Shown piece after piece: positions 1-9,835 of a stretch of 42,500 bases of DNA. The notes beneath the pieces were generated by a model. The model was not told the origin of the DNA and ran no database searches. It worked only from the letters and a program-made list of their open reading frames with translations. The DNA is from Penaeus vannamei (lineage: Eukaryota > Arthropoda > Malacostraca > Decapoda > Penaeidae), in contig NC_091550.1 of the NCBI RefSeq assembly GCF_042767895.1, positions 25,918,484-25,960,983 on the forward strand, given 5' to 3'. A program made the translations under genes and the position numbers. The stretch's first letter is position 1. Each line of letters opens with the position of its first letter.

Positions 1-246
1 TATAATTATCATAATTAATGTCCTTATCATTGTCATTATTAATGGGACTGTCATCAAAATCATCATAATTAGGAGAATCATTGCAGAAATCATCATAATT
101 ATCCCTTAAACTCGAAAAATGGGATTTGTTGACCATTCTCTCAAAAGGTTATATATCGCTAGATTTAGGCGTTATTTCGACTTATGGGATTTTTATACTT
201 TTAGCCTTTTTCATTATGGATGGGCTTTATAATGATTATCATCATT
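1..246 (+). repeat. Satellite subfamily B, partial unit
   Basis: This is the 3' part of one B unit. It carries the non-ATN core (the CTCAAAAGGTTATATATCGC segment, then GGGATTTTTATACTTTTAGCC) and the start of the next unit at 216-246 (GATGGGCTTTATAATGATTA). The same order of blocks recurs at 3180-3310, 25430-25540, 26010-26120 and 26580-26710. The unit is cut at about 246 by a non-satellite segment, and B resumes at the same phase at 2708. No gene is seen. Confidence 0.85.
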
Positions 247-2707
247 GTAGCGGGGCGTAGACCCAGTAGACTTTAAGAGTTCTGGTTGAGTCCTGGGTCA
301 ACCGAGAATATTTTGTTCATTGCTCAAGGAAAGATTCGTCAGCAGTGAATAGATGTAAGGTTCCAGGCCTACGGCACGCTGCCACCTCCCGATTAGTAGG
401 TTCGGGAACCGTATGTGTTGTGTAAGAGGTGGTGGGCGTTGTATCAGAGAATGCTGGAAGGAAAGTACAGGATGTGTGTACTGAATGTTGGATTTGTAAA
501 TGTGTATATTTGAAAAGGGAGATAGCGTAGGCTGAGCGTCTGTGTGGACGTGTTTGGAAGAAAAAAGCAAGATCATAGAATTCTTCTTCTTCCCCTCGGT
601 TTGAGTATCCGCCTACTGGGAGCGGGAACACAGGTATAGCTAAATGAATCTGTTCTTTTGATATCAGCTTAATATTCTCTGATTTATCTAGCCTTTTTAC
701 AGCCTTTCAAGGGTTGCGTGATGTCAGAGCAACCAGCGATGTGCTGTTTAGGAGACCCGAGTCCGAGAAAGATTTAGGCATCTAACCTTGATCAGAACCA
801 GAACTTTAGTGGTGGTAAGATTATGAATTATTCTGACTGGAGTTGAGTAAAAGCTCTATGATGGTATGATGTTTATTTTGGGAGCAAATTGCACTCACTA
901 GGGAGTTACAGGCATTTTCAGTCATGGAAAGGTAGACAAAGGTGTGTGCATCATCGAGTTATCACAGCGGAGGTGATGCACGAAAAATTAACACCAGATA
1001 AAACTTACCACGAAATATAAAAATGTCTTCCCTAAGTTGGCGTCCCAACTCCAGAAGTACTGTTACTAGGGGATCAGCATAAAAACATCCAAGTCCCCAA
1101 ATTACGTTAAATTGTTAACATCCAACCCAAATGGAGGTTAAGTGTTAAACCAAAGCTAATGCTGACGGATACCTAGTAAGAGTACTTGTGTGCAAAAGAA
1201 TTAAGAAATAAATTAATAAGAAAGCTGAAAAAGTCAAGGAAAGGACTATTCACGAAGACTGCCTGGACACACACAAGGCCAGACAGGAATCTGCCAATAA
1301 AACAACAAACGACAACAACAACAACAAAACCGATTATCATGTGATACGATTGAGCATCAAAGTCTGCCTGATCACCCACAAGGACAGGCAGAAATCAATA
1401 GAAACCTACATACGTAAAAAGATCTTGATAAATATCTTTATCCCCGGAGGTACGGATCCTCAAGCAGGGACGAAAGAGAAAATTAATTAACTTTCGTAAA
1501 TAAATGTACAGGAGATATGAATCCTCAAGTATGAGCGAAATAAAACTAAGTAATAACTTAGTCGTAAAAAGGCAAAGTCACACTGGAAGGGTAATCACAA
1601 AGACTGCTTAATCACCCACACGATCAAGCAGAAATCAACAAACGCATTAAGCGAAACAAATGATCAACGATAAAGTACGTAAAGAGAAAGATCTTATCCC
1701 AGGAGGTACGGATCCTCAGGCAAGAACGAAAAGAAACTAAGTAATAACTTATAAAAATGAATACACTGGAGGTACGGATCCTCAAGCAGTGTTCCTCTAA
1801 ATCACTTGGTCCTAATGCTCTCAAACACTGGGAAATACACAAAAAATGTTATGGGACTTCACGAAAGAGTGTACCCTGCAGATAATAATGCAGCATGTCA
1901 TGCTAAAGTCCAAAAGAGACCAGTCGTCTCCTACACACAACCATGTCACTTAGCTTGAGGAGATACTCAGCAATCCTGGTATATCCATGTGCGAAGTATA
2001 TCCCAGGGAACGGTAAATCCGAGCGAGAGCACAACACAGGTAAAATTGCAACCGCGAACGACCAAAGTGCGGGACTGAGGTCAGGACCGAAGTGATTTTC
2101 TTTTCCTCAACCATTAGTATATATACCTCGAAAGAAACCCCCAGGCATGGCGCGAAAGAAGAAAATAGGCAAATGAAGTGCCTGAAGACCAAGCCAATAG
2201 TTCGACAATCCAAACAACCGAGACGAGAGAGAGAAGGGGAAAAACAAAAAAGAAGCGGGGTAACGACCGTCACCTCCTTCGGTGGTTATTGCGACATATT
2301 AGAGACGTCGACAAGAGGAAAGAACAGTAGAAAGATAAATAAAGGAAAGGATACGGAGAAAACCCGATAATAAATAATTGCCTTAAAAACTGTGCACTTC
2401 GGCCAAAACATATCAACAATAACTAGGTTTAAAAATAAATAAATAGCTATTCTAGCTTGTCGACTTCAACGTTATACAAGTAGTGAGTCTTGGTAAATAT
2501 TACGTTTATGGTTATAAAAATAACCAAGTTCACATTATCACCACAACTAACATACATTCAATTAATTAATTAATAAGAAGCTTGCGGGATTTAGTCGCAG
2601 GTATAAAAAAATACGGGTCTGCGGGATGTAATCGCACGTGGCGTTGGCCGAGGTTCAAGGAGATGACATCATCCTTAGAGTCGGGACGTACGCAGCCGTA
2701 CACTACA
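246..2707. mobile_element. Unrecognised 2.46-kb insert-like segment within a B satellite unit
   Basis: This is a non-satellite segment with B satellite on both sides in the same phase. The octamer ATCATCAT stands on each side (238-245 and 2708-2715), and the segment reads TGTAG at its left end and CTACA at its right end. That fits an insertion with a short target duplication, but the flanks are simple sequence, so the duplication may be chance. I see no transposase, reverse transcriptase or other recognisable protein; the longest open frames (under 110 codons) lack known motifs. Local structure includes inverted repeats GACCCAG/CTGGGTC (about 260-298), GTGCATCA/TGATGCAC (946-953 and 974-981), an (AAC)n tract near 1300-1330 and a repeat cluster at 1251-1790. 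It could be a non-autonomous transposon, a solo LTR complex or a piece of unique host DNA. The function is unknown. Confidence 0.45.
1251..1791. repeat. Degenerate tandem repeats with hairpin and GGTACGGATCC motifs
   Basis: Two copies of a block with a period of 240 bp start at 1364 and 1604 (shared CTGCYTRATCACCCACA, then CAG-AAATCAA). A third, more diverged copy of the hairpin lies at 1259-1286. Each hairpin has paired arms: CTGCCTGG/CCAGACAG (one mismatch), CTGCCTG/CAGGCAG at 1364-1370 and 1385-1391, and CTGCTTAATC/GATCAAGCAG at 1604-1613 and 1622-1631 (one mismatch). A second motif close to GGAGGTACGGATCCTCAAGC starts at 1446, 1511 (diverged), 1702 and 1768, and two copies are followed by CTAAGTAATAACTTA. 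I do not recognise the parent element. Confidence 0.6.
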
Positions 2708-2709
2708 AT
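2673..2709 (+). other. Junction motif copy 1 (CCTTAGA...CACTACAAT)
   Basis: A 37-bp non-satellite stretch begins CCTTAGAGTCGGGAC, contains the inverted repeat GTACG-CAGC-CGTAC (2688-2701) and ends CACTACAAT. B satellite starts directly after it. The same stretch occurs at 15279-15315 (reverse strand) and 24713-24749. Here its left side is non-satellite DNA; in the other two copies the left side is A satellite. It may be the right terminus of the 246-2707 segment. Confidence 0.7.
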
Positions 2710-3550
2710 CATCATTATTATCATTAATGTAATCATTATCATCATTATAGTAATTATCGCCATAATTACCCTTAATATAATCATTATAATAGTTATTATC
2801 TTAATTATTGATGTTATTTCCCTCATTATAACTATTTTTATAATAAAATAATAATGATAACTTTAGAAATAATAACAACAATAATAACAATAATGATAAA
2901 AATTATAGCGATATTATGATTATTTCAATGATTATTTTTATTATCATTATCGTTATTATTATTGTTATTATCATAAAAATCATTAGAATATTGTCAATTA
3001 TTGCTATTATTGCATTAATTACGCAAATTATTATAATTATCAATATGTTATAATTATCTTAATTAATGTCATAATTATCATAATTAATGTCATTATGTTT
3101 GTCATTATTAATTGGATTGTCATCAAAATCATCATAATTAGCAGAATAATTGCAGAAATCATCATAATTAGCTCTTAAACTCGAAAAAGGGCGTTTGTTG
3201 ACCATTCTGTCAAAAGGCTATATATAGCTAGATTTCGATGTTTTTTTTGGACTTTTGTGATTTGTATACATTTAGCCTTTTTCACTATGGATGGGCTTTA
3301 TAATGGTTATCATCATCATTATTATCATAGTCATAATTATCATCATTATAGTAATTATCGCCATAATCACCCTTAATATAATCTTTATAATAGTTATTAT
3401 TTTAATTATTGATGTCATTTTCCTCATTATAACTATTTTATAATGATAATAACACTAATGATAATTTAAGAAATAATAACAATTATAATAACAATAATAG
3501 CGATATTATGATTATTTCAATGATTATTTTTATTATCATTATCGTTATAA
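2708..3550 (+). repeat. Satellite subfamily B, about 1.4 units, + orientation
   Basis: One full B unit runs to the next unit start at 3290 (GATGGGCTTTATAATGGTTA), followed by a partial unit. B markers are TAATTATCGCCATAATTACC, CGATATTATGATTATTTCAA and GTTGACCATTCT in the core. At about 3550 the sequence switches to A without an inserted spacer (CATTATCGTTATAATTATAG then GAAATAATAATGACAATAG), so an A-B recombinant unit is present. There are no genes: long open frames here are ATN-phase artefacts. Confidence 0.85.
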
Positions 3551-5155
3551 TTATAGAAATAATAATGACAATAGTAATAATTATAATGACAATGATAATG
3601 ATATTATTATTTCTATTGTCATTATTAGTCTGAAAATTATCTATTGCTATTATTGCAGTAATTATCAAATTTATCATTATAATTATGATTTTATCATTAT
3701 CATAATTATTGTCATTATCATTGGCATTATCATCATAATTATCATCTTTGCATATAATGAAGGAATTATGAAAATCATCACAATTATCTGAATTAATGTT
3801 AAAATCCTCATAATTACCAATAAAATGTGAAAATAAAATTTCGGCGTTTCTCTCAAAAGGCTGTAATAGGCTAGATTTTGTCGTTTTTTTCGACTTCTTG
3901 GATATTATTACTCTTGGCCATTATTTCATAATAAATGGACTGGATAATAATTATTATCAACATTATTATCATTACTGTCATTAATCTTATGATTATCATC
4001 ATTATAGTCATTAATCTTATGATTATCATCATTATAGTCATTATCATCATCATTATCATCATCATCATTATTGCAGTTATAATGATTATTATGCTAATTA
4101 TTATAGCTATTTTCATCATCATAAAATATTTTTATAATAATAATAGCAATAATGATGATTTTAGAAATGATAATGACAATGGTAATAATTATAATTACAA
4201 TGATAATGATGTTATAACTTCTATTGTCATTATTAGTCTGAAAATTATTGGAATAGAGTTGATTATTGTTATTATTGCAGTAATTATCAAAATTATCATT
4301 ATAATTATGATTTTATCACTATTATCATTATTATTGTCATTATCATTGGCATTATCATCATAATTATCATTATTGCATATAATGAAGGAATTATCATGAA
4401 AATTATCACAATTACCTGAATTATTGTTAAAATCCACATAATTACCAATAAAAAGCGAAAAAGCTATTTTTTCGACGTTTCTCTCAAAAGGCTAGATTAT
4501 CCGTTTCTTCGACTTATGGGATTTTATTACTTTTGGCCTTTATTTCATTATAAATGGACTGGATAATAATTATTATCATCATTATCATCAGTAGTCATTA
4601 TTCTTATGATTATTATAATTATAGTCATTATCATCATGATTATCATCATTATTATCATCATTATTGCAGTTATGATGATTATTATGCTAATTATTATAGC
4701 TATTTTAATCATAATTATTTTTATAATGATAATAGCAATAATGATAATTTTAGAAATAATAATGACAATAGTAATAATTATAATGACAAGGATAATGATG
4801 TTATTATTATTGCTATTGTCATTATTAGTCTGAAAAATATTGGAATAGAGTTGAGTATTGCTATTATTGCAGTAATTATCAGATTTATCATTATAATTAT
4901 GATTTTATCATTTTTATCATTATTGTTGTCATTATCATTGTCATTATCATCATAATTATCATTATTGCATATAATGAAGGAATTATCATGAAAATCATCA
5001 CAATTACCTGAATTAATGTTAAAATCCTCATAATTACAAATAAAAAGCGAAAAAGCTTTTTTTTCGACGTTTCTCTCAAAAGGCTAGATTATCCGTTTCT
5101 TCGACTTATGGGATTTTATTACTTTTGGCCTTTATTTCAATATAAATGGACTGGG
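3551..5155 (+). repeat. Satellite subfamily A, + orientation
   Basis: Unit starts (TAAATGGACTGGATAATAAT) lie at about 3933, 4553 and 5144. Each unit runs through degenerate ATN sequence, GTCTGAAAATTATTGGAATA, CATATAATGAAGGAATTATC and a core with AAAAAGCGAAAAAG, TTTTTTCGACGTTTCTCTC and CTTTTGGCCTTTATTTC. At about 5156 the third unit is interrupted after GGACTGGGTA and the array continues on the opposite strand in a different phase, so this flip is not a perfect palindrome. Confidence 0.9.
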
Positions 5156-7329
5156 TAAAAATTATAATAAAAATGATATCATTATCCTTGTCATTATAAT
5201 TATTACTATTGTCATTATTATTTCTAAAATTATCATTATTGCAATTATCATTATAAAGATAGTTGCGATGATGAAAATAGCTATAATAATTAGCATAATA
5301 ATCATTATAACTGCAATAATGATGATAATATTGATGATAATCATGATGATAATGGATATAATGATAATCATAAGAATAATGACAGTAATGATAATAATTA
5401 TGATAATAATTATCATTCAGTCCATTTATAATGAAATAAAGGCCAAAAGTAATAAAATCCCGTAAGTCGAAAAAACGGCAAAATCTAGCCTATTACAGCC
5501 TTTAGAGAGAAACGTCGAAAACAAACTTTTTCGCTTTTTATTGGTAATTATTAGGATTTTAACATTAATTCAGGTAATTGTGATGATTTTCATGATAATT
5601 CCTTCATTATATGCAATGATGATGATAATTATGATGATAATGACAATAATAATGATAAGATCATAATTATAATGATAATTTTGATAAGTACTGCTATAAT
5701 AGCAATAATCAACTCTATTACAATAATTTTTAGACTAATAATGACAATAGAAATAATATCATTATCATTGTCATTATAATTATTACTATTGTCATTATCA
5801 TTTCTAGAATTATCATTATTGCTATTATCTTTATGAAAATAGTTATGATGATGAAAATACCTATAATAATGAGCATAATAATCATTATAACTGCAATAAT
5901 CATGATAATAATAATGATAATCATGATGATAATGACTATAATGATAATAATCATAAGAATAATGACAGTAATGCTAATAATGAGGATAATTATTATCCAG
6001 TCTATTTATAATGCAATAAAGGCAAAAGTAATAAAATCCCATAAGTCAAAAAACGGCAAAATCTAGCAAGAAACGTCGCAAAAAAAAAAAAAAACTTTTT
6101 CGCTTTTTATTGGTAATTATGAGGATTTTAACATTGATTCAGGTAATTGTGATGATTTTCATGATAATTACTTTATCATATGCAATAATGATGATAAATA
6201 TGATGATAATGACAATGATAATAACAAAAATAATGATAATGAAAAAATCATAATTATAATGATAATTTTGATAATTACTGCAATAATAGCAAAAATCAAC
6301 TCTATTCCAATAATTTTCAGACAAATAATTACAATAGAAATAATAATAACATCATTATCCTTGTCATTATAATTATTACTATTGTCATTATTATTTCTAA
6401 AATTATCATTATTGCTATTATCATTATAAAAATTGTTATGATGATGAAAATAGCTATAATAATTAGCATAATAATAATTAAAACTGCAATAATGATGATA
6501 ATAATGATGATAATCATGATAATGACTATAATGATAATAATCATAAGAATAAGTCGAAAAAAGGTAAAATCTAGCGTATTACAACCTTTTGAGAGAAACG
6601 TCGAAAAAAAAACTTTTTTCGCTTTTTATTGGTAATCATTACGATTTTAACATTAATTCAGGTAATTGTGATGATTTTCATGATAATTCCTTCATTATAT
6701 GCAATATTGATGATAGTTATGATGGTAATGACAATGATAGTGACAATAATAATGATAATAATGATAAAATCATAATTATAATGATAATTTTGATAATTAC
6801 TGCAATAATAGCAATAATAAACTCTATTCCAATAATTTTCAGACGAATAATGACAATAGAAATAATAATAACATCATTATCATTGTCATTATAATTATTA
6901 GTATTGTCATTATTATTTCTAAAATTATCATTCTTCCTATTATCATAATTATAATGATAATTTTGACAATTACTGCAATAATAGCAATAATCAACTCTAT
7001 TCTAATAATTTTCAGACTAATAATGACAATAGAAATAATAATAACATCATTATGATTGTCATTATTATTATCAATATTGTCATTATGAATTCTAAAATTT
7101 TCATTATTGCTATTATCATTATAAAAATAGTCATAATGAAAATAGGTATAACAATTGGCATAATAATAATTATAACTGTAATAATGATGATAATAATGAT
7201 GATAATCATGATGATAATGACTATAATGATAATAACCATAAGAATAATGGCAATGAGGATAGTAATTATTATCCAGTCCATTTATAATGAAATAAATGCC
7301 AAAAGAAACAAAGTCGAAAACAAACGGCT
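5156..7329 (-). repeat. Satellite subfamily A, - orientation
   Basis: Reverse unit starts (CAGTCCATTTATAATGAAAT) lie near 5418, 5998 and 7272. The expected start near 6555 is missing: CATAAGAATAAGTCGAAAAA at about 6541-6560 shows a deletion joining ATN sequence straight to the core. A partial internal duplication lies at about 6940-7020. Near 7310-7330 the core is reduced to GTCGAAAACAAACGGCTAAA and then enters the left arm of the large inverted repeat. Confidence 0.88.
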
Positions 7330-7937
7330 AAATTAATTCAGGTAATTGTGATGATTTTCATGACAATTCCTTCATTATATGCATTAAAGATGATAATTAT
7401 GATGATAATGACAATGATAATGACTAATATTGATAAAATCATAATTATAATGATAATTTTGATAATTACTACAATAATATCAATAAACAAGTCTATTCCA
7501 ATAATTTTCAGACTAATAATGACAATAGAAATAATATGATGAGATTATCACCACTATCATAACTGTTATCCAGACTAGTAGTATTGTTATCATTACAAGC
7601 AGTATTGTTTTTAACATCATCATTGTTTATATTGTTATCACGACTATTATTAGTTAATATCATGTTAGTGATGTTTTATGTGTCAACAGTAGTAGTGATA
7701 TTTGTCATAACAGCAGTAATATTATCATAATGATGCAATTCTGTAGATGAAAGTAATAATGATAATAATAGTGATAATAGTAAATGTTTATATAGAGAGA
7801 TCTATTAAAAGAAAGGCACGAGAAGAAGAGAGAAAGAGAGAGAGAAAAAGAAATAGACCATGAGACAAAGATCACTGTTTTCTTTGAACGCAGTATACGT
7901 AAGACAACAAGGATTCTGAGTCTACATAGGAGAAACT

Positions 7938-8035
<98 letters not shown>

Positions 8036-8107
8036 CATTTATTATTATAACTATTATTATTGTTATTACTTTCATCAACAGAATTGCATCATTATGATAT
8101 TATTGTC
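7330..8107. repeat. Left arm of a large inverted repeat
   Basis: This segment matches the reverse complement of 9062-9835. The arm contains, in order, A(-) satellite (7330-7540), a 200-bp segment starting GATGAGATTATCACCACTAT, a GA-rich stretch (about 7810-7860), a short unique stretch (ATCACTGTTTTCTTTGAACG...), a (TA)n tract and CATACATTTATTATTATAAC. Private variants are shared with the other arm, such as ATGACAATTCC at about 7360 and the AACAAGTCTATTCC segment at about 7487-7500. Sample blocks of 60-70 bp differ by about one base each. No gene is seen; the reverse-frame Tyr/Ile repeat peptide is the (TA)n tract. Confidence 0.88.
7940..8030. repeat. (TA)n microsatellite, about 45 copies
   Basis: This is an uninterrupted AT/TA dinucleotide tract in the left arm of the palindrome. 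It is mirrored by 9144-9227 in the right arm. Self-complementary (TA)n can extrude cruciforms, and its length is prone to slippage or assembly error. Confidence 0.97.
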
Positions 8108-8885
8108 ATTATCATTATTAAAATAATTATAATGATGAAAATGTCATTAATAATTAAAATAATGATTATTATAATGACTATATTAAGGGTGATTAGGGCG
8201 ATAATGGTAGTATTGATAATAATGATGATGATAATGACAATAATGATGATAATTATCATTATAAAGCCCATCTATAATGAGAAAAAGGCTAAAAATAGAA
8301 AAATTCCAAAAGTCGAAAAACCGGCGAAATCTAGCGAAATACAGCCATAATTACTCTCATAATAACAACAATAATAAGGATTATAATAACAATAATAGCC
8401 GTGTTATAATTACTCCTATTATTATTTCTGTTATCATTGTCGTTATTACTATTAGGAAAATCACTTGAATAGTGTCGATTATTGCTATCATTGCAATTAT
8501 AACGCAAATCATCATTACAATTATCATTGTATAATTATTATCATAATTATTTTCCTAATTGCTATCATAACTATCATTATTATCGTCATAATAATATCAT
8601 TATCATTGCCATTATAATTATCATTACTGATATTATTATTTCTAAAATTTTCATTATTGTTATCATCATTATAAAAATAGTTATAATTATGAAAATGACA
8701 ATAATAATGAGCATATTAGTTATTATAACTGCAATAATGATAATAATAATAAGGATAATTATGACGATAATGACTGTAATGATAATCATAAGAATAATGA
8801 CAATATTGATAATAATGGTGATAATAATAATCATACGTAATCATAAGTAAGAAATGTTGATTTCTGATCGCTGTTTGGTATATGA
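8108..8885. repeat. Palindrome spacer: diverged B(-), B(+)-like and A(-) pieces
   Basis: Positions 8108-8345 are B in reverse (AAAGCCCATCTATAATGAGA at about 8262-8281, then the core GTCGAAAAACCGGCGAAATC). Positions about 8360-8560 resemble B forward (ACAATAATAGCCGTGTTATA, AGTGTCGATTATTGCTATCA). Positions about 8560-8835 resemble A reverse. From about 8836 to 8885 a short non-satellite stretch (GAAATGTTGATTTCTGATCG) leads into another copy of the 7541-type segment. The piece is more diverged than the arrays around it. Confidence 0.65.
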
Positions 8886-9139
8886 TATGATGAGGTTATC
8901 ACCACTAACATAACTGTTATCATGACTTGTAGTATTGTTATCATTACAAGCAGTATTGTTTTTAACATCATCATTGTTTATATTGTTATCACGACTATTA
9001 TTAGTTAATATTATGTTAGTGATGCTTTATGTGTCATAACAGTAGTAGTGATATGTGTCATAACAGCAGTAATATTATCATAATGATGCAATTCTGTTGA
9101 TAAAAGTAATAACAATAATAATAGTTATAATAATAAATG

Positions 9140-9140
<1 letters not shown>
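8886..9140 (+). repeat. Direct copy of the 7541-7790 segment
   Basis: This stretch (TTATCACCACTAACATAACT ... TTAATATTATGTTAGTGATG ... GATGCAATTCTGTTGATAAA) is a direct-orientation relative of 7541-7760 and an inverted relative of 9390-9640, so the segment occurs three times within 2.1 kb. It differs from 7541-7760 at more sites than the two outer copies differ from each other, so the outer pair is younger. Its end at 9062-9140 pairs with 8030-8107. No coding potential is seen. Confidence 0.75.
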
Positions 9141-9229
<89 letters not shown>

Positions 9230-9835
9230 AGTTTCTCCTATGTAGACTCAGAATCCTTGTTTTCTTACGTATACTGCGTTCAAAGAAAACAGTGATCTTT
9301 GTCTCATGGTCTATTTCTTTTTCTCTCTCTCTTTCTCTCTTCTTCTCGTGCCTTTCTTTTAATAGATCTCTCTATATAAACATTTACTATTATCACTATT
9401 ATTATCATTATTTCTTTCATCTACAGAATTGCATCATTATGATAATATTACTGCTGTTATGACAAATATCACTACTACTGTTGACACATAAAACATCACT
9501 AACATAATATTAACTAATAATAGTCGTGATAACAATATAAACAATGATGATGTTAAAAACAATACTGCTTGTAATGATAACAATACTACTAGTCTGGATA
9601 ACAGTTATGATAGTGGTGATAATCTCATCATATTATTTCTATTGTCATTATTAGTCTGAAAATTATTGGAATAGACTTGTTTATTGATATTATTGTAGTA
9701 ATTATCAAAATTATCATTATAATTATGATTTTATCAATATTAGTCATTATCATTGTCATTATCATCATAATTATCATCTTTATTGCATATAATGAAGGAA
9801 TTGTCATGAAAATCATCACAATTACCTGAATTAAT
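9062..9835. repeat. Right arm of the large inverted repeat
   Basis: This is the reverse complement of 7330-8107. It holds CATTCTGTTGAT-type sequence, a (TA)n tract, CAAGTTTCTCCTATGTAGAC, a CT-rich stretch (about 9320-9360), the 9390-9640 copy of the three-copy segment, and A(+) satellite from about 9640. The two arms and their (TA)n tracts make an imperfect palindrome of about 2.5 kb centred near 8585. The arms stop matching near 7330/9835, where the left core is truncated. Confidence 0.88.
9144..9227. repeat. (TA)n microsatellite, about 42 copies
   Basis: This uninterrupted TA dinucleotide tract is the mirror partner of 7940-8030. The two tracts differ slightly in length. Confidence 0.97.

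Noticed and set aside
395..420. tRNA or SINE-like B-box (GGTTCGGGAACC)
   Set aside because: There is no matching A-box at a suitable distance and no cloverleaf; the stretch is just a short inverted repeat.
298..631. Overlapping 92- and 104-codon minus-strand frames near the left edge
   Set aside because: They overlap in two frames, have no domain I recognise, and lie in an insert-like segment with inverted repeats. A transcribed repeat is possible but unsupported.
4480..4560. CENP-B-box-like site in the satellite core
   Set aside because: The core has TTTCGAC elements but not the required TTCG....A..CGGG pattern.
7705..8078. Tyr/Ile repeat open frames, also at 9097-9462
   Set aside because: They are translations of the (TA)n tracts and their flanks.
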